From positions 17,070,385-17,134,384 of the forward strand of contig CM067084.1 in the NCBI GenBank assembly GCA_034008185.1: a stretch of 64,000 bases of DNA, read 5' to 3'. The notes beneath the pieces are model-generated. The model saw only the letters and a list, made by a program, of their open reading frames with translations, was not told the origin of the DNA and did no database searches. The translations under genes were made by a program, and so were the position numbers. This DNA is from Gorsachius magnificus (Eukaryota; Chordata; Aves; Pelecaniformes; Ardeidae). This document shows, in pieces, positions 39,120-51,310 of this stretch. Numbering within the stretch: the first letter of the stretch is position 1; every line of letters starts with the position of its first letter.

Positions 39120-39430
39120 GGCATGCTGTTTAATGTAATTATGAGACAGATAGCTGCTACGTAATGTGTTAGTGTTTCCCCCTTATTAAATGCTGACTTT
39201 AATTAAATGAACTCTTTACTTAAGAGAAGCAAATCGATTCTGTGATTCTGATATTGTCAATAAAATCATTATGGCTGGTGAGATCAGATGTTAATGATTA
39301 GGAACAAATGTACAGTTATAACTTCAAGGCCATTAGTTGTCAACTAATGGACAATCAGAAGAGCAAGGTTCACCAAGAGATTAATTCACAAATTTATCTG
39401 ACAATTGTGTTACTATCATTTTTGTTACCA
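39120..39430. promoter_or_regulatory. Candidate noncoding regulatory element, homeodomain/SOX-motif cluster
   Basis: Homeodomain core words are dense and varied: TAATTA near 39136 and 39201, TAATGATTA (39292-39300), an inverted ATTA/TAAT pair inside a 21-bp palindrome (39330-39350), and GATTAATTC near 39380. SOX-like words (ATTGTCAATA, GACAATCAG, GACAATTGTG) are interspersed. There is no simple repeat or transposon signature. This resembles enhancers near homeobox-regulated developmental genes, but motifs alone cannot prove activity and the AT content inflates their number. Confidence 0.4.
39330..39350. repeat. Perfect 10-bp-arm palindrome with homeodomain cores
   Basis: CCATTAGTTG (39330-39339) and CAACTAATGG (39341-39350) are exact complements around a single central T. 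Each arm carries a TAAT/ATTA core, so the site has two inverted homeodomain half-sites with fixed spacing, suited in principle to a dimer. It could also extrude as a short cruciform. It lies inside the motif-rich block described above. Confidence 0.75.
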
Positions 39431-42400
39431 TCATTATTATTGCTACTAAGACATATGATGTAGGGAGGAAATTGTTTATCATCAGGTCAGTCAATTTATT
39501 GCTAATAATACCAAAAATTGGGGTTCAGAGCCAGCATCCTAAAGTGACGGTTAAATACAAATACAATTTTATATAAAATAAACCCAAACATATGGGAAAA
39601 CCTGTGCTTCCTTACTAAACTAACCCCAGCTTTTCTGTTTTTCCTACAAGTGTATTGGTCAAAGTCAGACTGCTACTTGGGGAGAAAACAGCATAAGTCA
39701 CCAGTCAGGAGCGTAGTGCTTTCTAAGATGTGATCATTGTTTTGAGAACATAGTCTGAAATAGGTTACAGAGGCTTCACTTCCAACAAGGTTTAAGCATT
39801 GAAAAATAGGCACAGCAGCTGACAGCTAAAAATTTGCCTTCAAAGTTCCTTCTGGAAGACTTTTTCCATATATTATTAATCTATTAGAACTGGCCTATAT
39901 AGTAAATGGCATTACATATATGAGATAAAAAAAGAAGCAAATTTACATTGCACTTTACTTCAGGACAGATATGACACAGCCTGCTGAAGGAAGTTGCGTG
40001 ATTTCTTAAGCTTCCATTTTAGTTTACTAGCTTAGGTCTGTCAAGGTTTTGCATGTCTGTGTTTCTGGCTCTCCCTTTTCAGAACTGCTCCTGTCTCAGC
40101 TCCTGACCGGGTAAACTCAAACACAGGGCTGCCAAACACACGGCTATGGTTACCACTCATCCTGCCAGACTTCATTAGTCTTCTTGTACATTTGTCTAGG
40201 AAAATATCTACCTATCTGTTTTGATTTACTGCTGAAAGATGAATAGTTTCATTTTAAGCCTATAATTATTTCATGACCTCTGTTCAGAAAAGATGCCAAC
40301 CTTGTTTTCTTTTTTTGTTTTCTTTTAAGGACTCCCATCTGACTTCAGTACAGACATTAGGATGGACTTTTTATACTGCACATAAGGGACATAGGGGGAC
40401 TTCTTATATTAAGGACCACTCAATACATACTTTTGTACATTGTTTAGTTTGCTTTAAAGCATACATCACAGAGAATATCCACAAGGGATATCTTTCAGCA
40501 TCAGAGGTCATGGTTTGATATCTGACCAGCTGGTCAGCTGTCCTCCTCAGCAGGGGACATCTGCAGAAGGAAGATGGGTAGGTGGATATGAGGAAAAAAA
40601 ATCTATGGAAAATGCCACCAAAACTTGTTTGATTTTGTTAGTAAGTAACCATTTAATTTTGTTTCTTTTAGAATCTAAATACTCTCTGGCACAGTCCAAA
40701 AATTAGAAAAAAAAAAGTAGAAAGGGGTTCATCTGTAAAAGTTTCTAATTTAATTCAACATGATAGCTTCAAATGTCATTCATGATGTGGAAATCTTTGA
40801 GGTTTGATTTCTGGTTAGGCAGCTGGAGTTTCGTTGGATAATTTGGACTTCAGCACCCTGCTCATATTCTATTCCAAGCTGTTTCATACTGGATTTCTTT
40901 CACTGTCTGCCCAGCTTAAAGAGCAGTTGTTAAAGGGCTTCTCAGTGCATTTCTACAGCACCTGATACACCCTCCCATTGATATGCTTGGGTTGACCTTT
41001 GAAAGCCTTCAATCACAGCAGAAGCTGCTACAAGGAAACTACATTAATAAAAATAGTGCTTTTATGCTGATTCCAGAGAGCGCAACAGCTCCTACTGAGA
41101 ATGAGAAGCAAGGAGCCCACTGACAAATAGGAGTTTTAGAGCAGGAAGCAACAGTACCTAAGTTAATCTGGGAAGCACAGGACAAAGAAAGGCAATTGAA
41201 ATTCTGTGAATTTTTTTCTACCTTCCAAGCCCTCCACTGGTGGCACACAATTGCACTTGATTTGTACACTGCATGATTCTCCCTCTCATTAAGCGGAGAC
41301 ATCTACAATGTCACTGTGTTGTCCAAATGCCTTGACAAAGTCACGGTGGCAGCTGGGGGTGCTCAGGGCATCCTTCCTGATTAGCTCATGTGGAGGCCCC
41401 TATGCCACTCACACCTGCTGTACATATTCCCCAGTTTACATCCCTGAGGATACCAAGGAGCCATCACCTCACTTGTTGGAGAGCAAAGGCAAGCATTTCC
41501 AGCCTCGCAGTGTTGTGCTAGGAAATTTTTGCAACAGTGGGTATTGATATTGTAGGAAAAGATTAGAACAGGATTGAGAAGCAGTAAATCTGTCCCACTA
41601 TCCGTTGATAATATTTATGGTGCAGAACAAGTCTTGCAACTCTTTCAAGGGCAAGCAAGACTTGCCTAGGGGGACCCACTTTGTTGACAAAGCAGCCAGA
41701 AAGTAATTTCAGTGCAAGGGGACACCTTGTGCAGCTGCCTGTTTTTGCAGGTCTAAGGCCAGCCTTTGTTGCTCTGAAAAACATGATGGAGTAGCTGACC
41801 AAGGTCTGTGATGCTAATAATTCAGCTATGTTTTTAACATAATCTCCATAGTTTGATTTTGCATCTGACTCTGTGTTTGTGTTACAAGAATATTCCAGCA
41901 AATTAATTCAGTGGAAGGAGTGTTTACCAGAGTACTGAAAATATAGGTGGAAAGTTCATTTTTAGATTCAGGTGCGCTATTTTTTGCTGGGATTTTAGTT
42001 GCAAGTTTTTAAGTCATTGCAATAAAGACAGAATGGACCATTTTGGCCAGGAAAACCACCTATTTAGATGATATTAACACCCACAAAGTGGTGGGTGCTG
42101 TGTATTTTTATAAAGCTTAGCTATATAAGGCTCTTCATATATAAATATATATATATTTGTATATAAAGTTTATTCCAAACCTAATAGCATTTTACATAGT
42201 AGGTATATTCAAGAAAAATACTTGGAAGGCTCACAAATTAAGAAAAATAGAGAAACTGATGAAAGATGCTTGTTTTAAATTAATGGTTTCATTTTTTTCT
42301 ATCATCAGCAGGGTTCAGAGCCAGCCAGATTTTTCTGCAATGTGCTGTTTATGTTTTTTTGTTGTTGTTTATATTTTGTCAGATTTTTTCTTCACAGCCC

Positions 42401-44979
42401 TTCCTTTTGAGTTTCAATTAGTCACTGCATTCCTAAGGGTAGCTGAGAACCATTTTATTTTCTAGGGAACATCTCTTTCACCAGTGGTCCTAGCGCAGTT
42501 TTTAGATCCCACTCCAAATTACTTCTGCTGTTGTTTATTTTACAGGTACAAGTGGGCAGCTTCTAAACTGCTGGTGTATTTTTTGTTTCATAACTTTGTT
42601 TTCAGGCAAAAATTTACCTACTGCAGTTTAGAGTAAGATTGAATTATGCACTTCTATAACTAGGTTTCAAACAACCATAAATATATCTGGCCTCCATATT
42701 TTTGAAAAGGAAAAGGTGTCTCTCCAGTTCAAAAATCCAATATTAAGTCTTTATATTTGAGACTGAACACAGGCCATACTCTTCAGTTAGCTTCATCAGG
42801 ATTTCTATTTTTAGAAATACCACATATCTTTGTGGAAGTAGAAGGATGGACTCCATGGTTTAGATTGAAACCCAAGTACTAAATCATTCCTGAAGATGTA
42901 TCTGATTAATACTTGTCACTCAAAGCTTCCTCACTCCAGTCTGAGATACTACCTTGTCACTCCTCTCCAGATCCTCATTCCTGCACAATTTAGGCCATGC
43001 TTAAGCTTAAGCTAGCTTGCAGTTTGAGAGAACAGGTTGAATACAGGAGGTATTGCTCAAGCTAATGGTCTGGTGATGAAGGTACAAGCAGCCTGAAATA
43101 GCACAACTCACCATGTGTTGCTGTGCTGCTTTGTCGTGTTGGTCTTACTCTCATTGGCCTCCTCTGAAGAACATGACTGTGGTAGAGCAATAGTTGCTGC
43201 CTCTTGTGGTGGAGATGAGCCTTCAGATAATGTCTTTCACATTGCAAAAGCATGGGGTCAGCTTTTAACGGCATTTAAGCATGCCAAAATTTGGACAGGC
43301 AGAAATGAGATTTTAAAAATTCATAGGTACCTCATTTAGGTATTTAGAAGCTTTTGAGAAGTCCACTTATGGTCTGCCTGCCCAAATACACCTTACAAGT
43401 CATGTCCTTAGGGCAGGACAGACTACTGTTTGCAAACAATCGGTTTCTCAAATGCTAATTTTTTCCTCCCATTTGTAAGTTATCCAGAAATATGGCCCTT
43501 TTTAACAGTAGAAAAAAAGTAATAAAATTATTTAAAATAGGTTGGCGAGCAGTTTTGTGGACATTTTTGAGTTATGAATTGCCATTTGTCAGCTGTTTGT
43601 AGTAAATATTTAGTTGACTCTTTGATGTAGGGTTGGTGTTTGGCTTCCTAAATCACAAGTTCTGCATTATTTTCCTGGAATGGATGATGTAACTTTATAA
43701 ATGACTTCTGTTTCTTTCCATAATGAATTTTCAACATATAATACATTTTGTTTGTTTTATTTGAAAGGGCTTCAGTAAGTGAGGCTTAAATTAGCTGTTT
43801 GGGATCAGCTGTACAGACAGCACTTTAGTCGTTCAGATACTAGTAAAAACGCATTAGCAAAGGGACAAAGTGATTTTTTTAACCCTTTTTCCTTTCTTTT
43901 GCTAAATGTTTTGCATTTTATGGTTTATGACTACCTTTATCAGTTCTTGACAAACATTAAATAATTAGTCCTCAGAGACTGCTGAGAAACCAGTACGCCT
44001 GGTGTTCGTCATCCAGTTTTACAGTGGGAAACGCCTGGACAAAGAGGCCCAGAGGTCCTACATTGAGGGAACTGCAGGGACAGGTTGAGCCTGCGGTAAC
44101 TAGGCCATACCTGCCCGGGTCAGGCTGTTGTGCCGTTGTGTGGTACACAACATGCTGCCGGTGGGTCTCTGACAACATACAGTCATGTAGAAATATTCTG
44201 CTGAGAGTCTTTAAATTTTCTTCTCAATGTGTTAACTTCCCACATTTTTGGAAACTGGTCAGAAGACAGTAATTCTCATCCTTGAAAACTAAAGATGTTT
44301 TATTATTTTAAAAATAGTCTTCTAACGGATCAGAAAGCATAACCTCTTTTTACATCGCACGTAGAGAAGATAAATCATTGGATGCCTTAATTTATAAGCA
44401 CCCATTATATTCCAGCTTCATTGCCAGTATCTATTTACACATTTCCCACAAAGAAATTAAAATAGAAGAACATATTGTTCCCCAGACTTGTTGATTGACT
44501 TACTGATTTATGAGCTTGGTTTCTGAGACTCAACCAGAGCCTTTCCCATTGCACCACACTAAGAGTCATGAAAATAATGGAACAGAAATACCACATGGCT
44601 AAGCCATGCATGCTTTTTGTTTAAGCAATGTCAGGCTGACCTTGAAATATTCGAATCTCCAAACCTTGAAATCTCCAGCAAACCACACAGGAAATAGTTG
44701 CTCTACACCAACCAAGACATAGAAGAAAACCGGTGTTAAAAAGAACCATCCATTTATTTTTCTTTCAGCACTAACAATTAAATTAACTTAAATATAGTAC
44801 GGCATTGACAAAATGTATGCTGACATTGAATGTTTTGAATTTAAATTTCATGGTAAAGTAATCTTCAGGTCCTACTCTGCTTTCAGACACGTTGGAAGAA
44901 ATGTACAGTAGATACCCTGTGCAATCCATATCCATCCTGTTTCCTTTGCCTACTGCACAAACACCATTCCAGGCCATGT
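39431..44979. other. Unique noncoding DNA
   Basis: No gene or young transposon is recognised. A TA-rich run lies at 42137-42165, followed by an A/T-rich open region. Small inverted repeats occur at 42078-42097 (CACCCAC/GTGGGTG) and 44135-44151 (GTTGTGT/ACACAAC). TCCAGTTTTACAGTGGGAAAC near 44011 recalls MIR in reverse but is too short to claim. Confidence 0.55.
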
Positions 44980-45027
44980 CTTTTCTTTTTTTTTGATTTT
45001 TTCCCCCTTTTTTCCCCCCCACCCCCC
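44980..45027. repeat. Polypyrimidine tract with C-runs (G-rich on minus strand)
   Basis: A nearly pure pyrimidine tract of about 48 bp moves from T-rich to C-rich. Within it, C5 (45003-45007), C7 (45014-45020) and C6 (45022-45027) are separated by T6 and a single A. The minus strand therefore has three long G runs that could form a G-quadruplex by splitting the longest run; the duplex could form a triplex. Length variation is expected and sequencing errors are common in such runs. Confidence 0.8.
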
Positions 45028-48000
45028 GTACTTAGCAGAGTGTACTTTTACTATATAGGTTTTCCTGCAGGTAATGCCTGTTTATTTTTAGCACGGCTAA
45101 TGGTGTGCTTACTTACAACATAACAGCCCTGCCTTCTGAGTAAGGGGAATGACTCACATTCATTAAAATGAATCTTGATACATTTGGCTACTCATACAAA
45201 ACAGAGGTGCATAATGTGGGGGAATTAGAGGACACAGAATTCATTAATCCATGAGGTGGCAGTGATGCCAAGCAGAGACAGGCATAAATTTCTCATATAT
45301 GTCTTGGTGACAAAGTGATTGTTTTTGGGAAAAAGAGAAGAAGCCTGGAATTTGTGAATGTTTAACGTTTGGAGGTGGATGTTCCACAGGTTGAAAAGAA
45401 AAATGGATTATGAAAATCAAGCTGATAGATACTTTTAAGAATAATATTCATGTGACATCTTTGTATTTTTAAATTCATTTTGAATTTTAGTAATCCTTCA
45501 AACTATTTTTATTCGGTAATTTCTTTCCTTTGGTATGATTTTGCCTAGCAAAATTTGTAGTGGTCCACAGGCTGAGAACAAAATCCATTATATGGGTAGC
45601 AGCAAGAGGTGACATCAGCTTTATCCTACGTGGTAATTTTGATTGTGTGTGGGCTGTGTGCAAGTCAGCCCCTTCTGTTTAAAATAATGGTGTGGCCGAT
45701 ACAAATAGTTGCTGATGTTGATACTTGGGGAAAGCAGATGAAGGGACAGAGAGAGCAAGTTCTCTCTGTAACTTTTATCTAAGAAAAACACAGCTCTCAC
45801 CACAGCTTTTCTTTTAGGACCAACCACCCACTGACTTTAAGAGGAGTTTGCAGTGTGCAAGGGAGATGAAAGTGGTCCAGCATTTTGAAACTGGGATGCT
45901 TTCCATAATGCCAGTCCTTCAAGGCTGTGTTAGTGTGGGAGAGGGTCATCTCCACACACTGGTGGTTGTATGACATCTACTGAAACAGAATGTTTGCCTC
46001 AGTTAACTTTCATGCCAAACACATGGTATTTTATAAAGATAACTTGCCTGTGTAGCCCTCTCACGTCCTCCATCAGCTATGACAATATGTTCAGTGTTGA
46101 TATATTTTAATATAGACAAAATAATACATAATTGCTAATAATTTGCATGGAAGTAGCACGTTTTATGCAGTGTCTGGTAGGCATATTACTGACTTGAATT
46201 GACTGGGTTTCCCAAGTCTTTTTTGAGACAAGTAAGTGAAAGCTGACATTTACAAAGTTGAACGCTTGAAGTTAGACAACTAAATCTGTACTGAAGGCTC
46301 AGAAAGAGCATTCCCGTATTCAGGAATTCTGAGTCCCTGCAGTTCTCAATACCTATGGTATTATGCAAGTCATATCGCAAGTCAATGATACAGAAGGAAA
46401 AGGTGTGAGGGAAAAAGCCCTCATATTCAGATCCAAGTCACTCACATGCATATCCGTCAAGCAATTATCACGTGCTGCAATAATTACAACTCAAGAGCAG
46501 GATACCTCGCAGATCCCACTCGTTTCCTTTCGGACTTCACTGCTGCCATCTCAGACCTGCTACAATCGTCACAAGCAGCGAGTCCTAAAGCATGTGAGCA
46601 GTTTGTGGAAGAAATTTTCTAGCTTGAGATTTTGGGATGTAGTAACAACTTTGGGAATCTCCATTTGATCTTTGTGTCCCAGTGCATCTGCAGATACAAC
46701 CTTGATGGGATGGCTATGCAGGAAAATGACATCTACTGTGGACAAAACCCACCCTGCTGTTCTGTACTTCCCTGCGCTACAGAGAAATGCAAAGCTGAGG
46801 AAGAACAGGCTGAGTCTGAGCTATGTAGCAGCATGGTGACACTGGTGGCAAGCCCTGAGATGTGGAAGTCTGCACTGGATAATGCTGAACCCAACTCTTG
46901 CAGCTTTCCTATTGCTGCCCAAGCTTATGTCTGGAGCTTGCATTTTACTCAGCTTCTAATGACCAAGCCAGGGTGCTTCTGGCCTAACAAATACGTAGGC
47001 AGTGACATATAACTCAGTGTCTTCAAAGTCTCCTTTATCCTGAAGTATAATCGTTATTATTATTTTAAATTACATAATAATGCCAAGACACTGCAGTAAT
47101 GGATCCCCTAAAACACACACACTGTAATAATGATTCCCCTTTTATTATATCTCTCTAGGATGCTTAAACTAATAATCTCTGGAAAGCTTTCCCTGCACCA
47201 GATGCAGCTAGCGAATGGTTTTATTGTTATTCCCCACACTACCAACATCTAATCCATGTGGCCAGGAAAGACTGTCCAGAGAAGAAGCAAATCAGCATTG
47301 ATCACTGGGGGACTAATTTCCAACAGAGTGGATAAATCCCCGCTATCTCTCTTAATGTTCTTCCTGGCCCAAGGCACCCTGACGAACCACTGGCGTCCCT
47401 CCAACCCGCTGTGAAAGGAAGTCAGAATCACAGTGAGATGATTCAAGGGAATAGTCTCATCCATTGCACCCAGACTGCTTAATTTTATTGAAAAGCCCAA
47501 CACCAGCTCCCACTGCCAAATCTGTCTTGCTGAGATATACATGAGCTGAAGTTGAGTCTGATCATGTGTCAAGGACAATAGCAAATCTGTTTCAGCTGAA
47601 ACTGTGAAATATCAGGAGTTGGCTGGGAGTGGAGTTAGGTCCATCTTCCCCCTCCCTGTGCACTCACACCAAGAGCAGGCCCCTTTGTTTTGGCCTTAGC
47701 CTTTGTGGAAGACATGATGTCTAAGCCAGAAGTTATCTTGGGAAAAAGGAGCCATACAAACCAATTTGCCTCCAAAACGTGGGCAGGTGATGGCTACAAC
47801 TTGAGAAAACACTACCTCTGTTCTTCCAGCTCCATCTGCAGAGGCTGTGCATGTGCTGGATGCCCTGGAAATGAGTGAGGGTGCCTGGTGTGGGAGGAGG
47901 CTCTCCGTGACATTGCTGAAATGGGTGCTGCAGAACAATGTGCCCCATCAGCTCTTCAAATGTGTGCAGCAGCGTTACACAGGGAAGGAAAATGTTACGG

Positions 48001-48324
48001 ACAGATGTTATCCCAAGGAGTCCACTTCTCCATTTTGGCCTTAGCATCGTTATGTGTGATTTGCAAACTAGGGCTTTCCAGGAAACGACATGCTAGAAGC
48101 CCTTCATCTTTGTATATGAAACCAAGAGCAAGCTTTTTGTAACAGGACAAAATGCCTTTTTTTTAAGTGCTAGAGCAGGAACTGCCCACACCTGTAGCTC
48201 ACTTCATTTTAATAAATTCATGCCACTTTTTGTGAGACTGTGTTTGACCCTTACTTTTTTTCTTGGGTTTGGCTCTGGGTCTTTTGAAATTTTGGGAGTC
48301 TAAGGTTTTTCTTTTTAATTTCTC
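45028..48324. other. Unique noncoding DNA
   Basis: No gene or transposon is recognised. A 13-bp word, TTTTGGCCTTAGC, occurs twice at 47688-47700 and 48033-48045 with unrelated flanks. Open frames of 100-126 codons near 46.4-47.6 kb have no recognisable domain and overlap others. Confidence 0.55.
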
Positions 48325-48347
48325 TTTTTTTTTTTTTTTTTTTTTTT
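48325..48347. repeat. Homopolymer T23
   Basis: Twenty-three consecutive T residues. I tested the idea of a poly(A) tail of a minus-strand retrocopy: the DNA to its right shows no well-placed AATAAA complement and no recognisable gene, so a simple homopolymer is preferred. Confidence 0.9.
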
Positions 48348-48548
48348 CCTTTCCTGAGCAGCATGTAAGAATCTGTGTCTAGCTGAAGGATAATTTTGAA
48401 AATAAAATCTGGATTAATTTTCTGACCTTTATGGTATATTGGAAACCAGAAAGTCCTCTGAACAATTTGGTTTGACTAAAAGACTGATATTTTAGTGAAG
48501 CTGAAAGAGAACTAGACACTTATGAATATAACAGCAACTGTAGTAATT

Positions 48549-48594
48549 GAATTAAATTATAAAGTAGCATGTAGCAAGAATTAAATTATAAAGT
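48549..48594 (+). repeat. 29-bp-period tandem duplication
   Basis: The 17-bp word GAATTAAATTATAAAGT occurs at 48549-48565 and again at 48578-48594. The offset is 29 bp and the copies are identical, indicating a small local duplication in AT-rich DNA just left of a microsatellite. Confidence 0.85.
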
Positions 48595-48665
48595 CATCAG
48601 TCCTCAAGATATGAGGACCTCCCAGAAGATTCCACCATTTCTAACTCTCTTACCAAAAGCACTAC

Positions 48666-48733
48666 AGAATAGAATAGTATAGAATAGAAGAGAAATGATA
48701 TGATATGATATGATATGATATGATGATATATAT
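48666..48733 (+). repeat. Compound pentanucleotide microsatellite
   Basis: An AGAAT/AGTAT-type pentamer block (48666-48690) is followed by five complete TGATA units (48696-48720), a partial unit and a short TA run. Mixed pentamers of related composition imply expansion and drift from one ancestral repeat. It is expected to be polymorphic in length. Confidence 0.88.
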
Positions 48734-49575
48734 ACATAAAAACATATGGAGAGAGGAATTTGGATAAAACTGTATCCTTTGTAAGGCACACTACTGTTTG
48801 AATCTTTCCCATTGAGAAAATGCCATTTATGTTACGAAGTCTGAGATTTCCTACCCTAATCATGGAAGCATGGGAAAAAAATGCATAAACTAGAAACACA
48901 AAGCGGGGCAGAACCTTCTTAAATTGCTCTGGCATATATTAAGGAATATGGTTAGCCTTTCAATATTGAAATTAGGAGCTGTCAAAAAAAATCTCAGAAC
49001 CTGCCTTCTGGAAGTTAACAGCTGCAACCAAACTAAGTCAGACAGGCACAGAGGAGCCTTCGTAAGAGAAATGTTTGGCTCAGACACACCACAGGCTCTC
49101 AGGCCAGTTACTCCCATTATGCCTAAAAGCATGGATGCATTTTTCTCCTCCCACAGGCACACTGACATTGCTGAAAATATTTGTTTAGCCCAGTTGCTGA
49201 TGATAATTTTTCCCTGCCTAGCCGCTGTGGACCAGTAGGTCTGTTTCGTAATTAACAGTTGTTGCTCTTTCAGACTCAGAAGTAGTAAGGGATAATTGGG
49301 GAAATGTGTTAAACTGGCCCTATTATGTCGAGTCTATTATGACTGGCCTATTACGACTTTACGCTTCTGTTTTCCCTGGGACACTCTTAGCTGCAGAGCT
49401 CCAGAGGGCTCCGCTGATCGCCCGACACCCAGCGATGGATTTTGCCCATCCCAGACAGCAAGGCAGAGCACTGCTTTTATTTGCAGCTAACCTTCCTAAA
49501 ACAATAGCCCATCCATTCTTTGGGGAGATTGCAGCTCATGTACAAACAGGATGGCACGACAGCGAGAGGCCAAAA

Positions 49576-49900
49576 GGACAGCCTGCTCTCTGTAAGTTCA
49601 TTGGGGGTGGTAAACACAAGAGAGGGAGCGAAGCTATTTAAGCTACAGAACAATGTTGGCACAAGAACAAATGGGTCTGAATTGGCCATGAATAAATGTA
49701 AGCTGAAAATTAGAAGAATATTTCTAACCCTCAGCACAGTGAGGCTTGGGAACAGCCTTCCCATTGGGGGCAAGAAACCTAGCTGGGTTTAAGATGGAAC
49801 TTGATAAATTTATGAAAAGGATTATATGTTGTGGTTGCCTAAGACAGCAGGGGACTGGACACAATGACGCAGGATGCCTTCTCCAAGCCTATGTTCTTCA
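49576..49900 (+). mobile_element. Ancient amniote CR1-type LINE 3' fragment
   Basis: This is a much older CR1 lineage than the others. At protein level one frame gives VVNTREGAKLFKL, then NGSELAMNKCKLKIRRIF and GNSLP, matching the C-terminal ORF2 region where young CR1 copies have RxNGxKL and WNGLP. A frameshift near 49766-49775 moves the continuation (LAGFKMELDKFM) to another frame. The 3' part, GGGACTGGACACAATGACG to CCTATGTTCTTC, corresponds to the CR1 3' UTR end, now badly eroded. Copies like this are shared with turtles and crocodilians, so the insertion probably predates birds. It is dead as an element. Confidence 0.8.
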
Positions 49901-51206
49901 CAGCAAAAACAACAATTACTCTTTCATATGTGTGTTTTTCAGGGCCTTATTTTCCAGTCTAGGGCTGCACATCTATTCATAACCACTTTGAAGGAACTTA
50001 GGTTCAAACGTCGACTCAACCTGGCAGCTTTCTTGCATCAGACAGTGGTGCTGTGTTGTGACCATGCTGAAACCCATCCTGGGAATGAAACCCAGCCTTG
50101 ATTTTTTTTTAAATTCTGTTATTTGCTGCAACTGGAAAATGACAGAGTCTTAATTCTTACAGTACTCTTACTGATGCAGAGACTGCTATGCAAATTTGGC
50201 ACAACTTGTCATTTCTCATCAAGAACAGCCTAAGACTGGAGTAATAAGGAAATTCCCAATCAGGGTGAAGGTGCATTGGCAAAACTCTTTTGGGCGGTTT
50301 AAACAGCTTATCACACACTGTATACCTGGAGGATGTGATAAAAATAACTTCATGCTCATAAATTGAAATTGTTGCATAGCAATGTTAAAGACTTCTGTAT
50401 TAACCAACCAAAATTTAAGAGCAACATTTAACATTAGGATTTCTGCATAACAAATGTAAGACAAGCTCATCATAACATTTTTTTGCAATAGGAAACAGTG
50501 GCAATATCATTTCAATATCTATTATTTTGTTCCAGGAAATGCGGTTATCACATTGTTTTTGTGCTAAGTCATGGGCTAGGGATAGCAAAGAAAGACATTT
50601 CCTTAATCCTATCAGACTTCCTCCAAATTATGGCTATGTTCAATACAGTCAAAGTCACATTACCTGAATGTCAGGAATTGCATAACAACGCATTTCTATA
50701 AACACTTGAGCTGTTGGTTAGAGCTTCAGTTCACAAAGCAGCAGGATGATCTCTCCTTAGAGGAACTTCCAATTATATGTTGGTTATTGCCTGAACAAAC
50801 TAAGAATTCCAAAAGGGTCACTTCAGCCTCTTTAGGAGAGAGCTGTTCTTCTGCACTCTTACAGCATTCAGCAGGCGTAGTTGGCTTCAGATGCATTTTT
50901 CATGGCAGGGTAGCTTGCCCACCTCAGTGTCCTGCTCTAGACAAGAATGGGGAAATATTTTCAACGATAGCAGAGGTCTTTCTCTTTCTGGTGACTTCCC
51001 CTGTGGGTAATGTAGTACAGCAAATCCATGTCACACGTGGTACCTTATTAAGCACTTTAGAAATTTTAGGTGGTTGCAAAGTAGAGTTATCCATCATCTG
51101 CTCATTGAGCTGTGTTTGATGCTGGTCGCTTAGCTGGTATTTGTGATCTCTGTTTTGGAAAGTCAATAAAAGCTTCATGAAAAACTTGGAAGGTGGTTGG
51201 TCTTAC
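49901..51206. other. Unique noncoding DNA
   Basis: No gene or young transposon is recognised. The longest open frame (about 137 codons, near 50706-51119, plus) has no recognisable domain and is crossed by a minus-strand frame. Nothing else stands out. Confidence 0.55.
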
Positions 51207-51310
51207 TTCTCTGTCTGCCAGCTGTGCCATTCATAAATTAGGGATAATGATATTTGCCTCCTTTGTAAAGTACTTTGAGGTGCAGCAAACGAAAAGCAGC
51301 AAATAAAAGA
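51207..51310 (+). mobile_element. L2/MIR-type ancient repeat tail
   Basis: The order CTGTCTGCCAGCTGTGCC, AAATTAGGGATAATGATA, CCTCCTTTGTAAAGTACTTT, GAGGTGCAGC matches the familiar tail of L2/CORE-SINE elements (the 'cctcag...tgtaaaatggggataat...ctcctttgtaaagcgctttgag' consensus), with many substitutions. It is in plus orientation and truncated on both sides. Recognised from memory of the consensus, not aligned. Age is pre-avian. Confidence 0.6.

Noticed and set aside
41563..41901. Minus frame with ALERVARLVLHHKYY as a LINE remnant
   Set aside because: Only a loose resemblance to RT C-terminal segments; no adjoining motifs or 3' end signature.
44008..44060. Possible MIR fragment in reverse orientation
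   Set aside because: TCCAGTTTTACAGTGGGAAAC is suggestive but the following segment departs from the consensus; too short to annotate.
47688..48045. Repeated TTTTGGCCTTAGC as ends of a mobile element
   Set aside because: The 13-bp copies are direct, the flanks and interior show no LTR or transposase features, and no target-site duplication exists.
48325..48347. T23 as the poly(A) tail of a minus-strand retrocopy
   Set aside because: No complement of AATAAA at a suitable distance and no recognisable coding remnant to the right.
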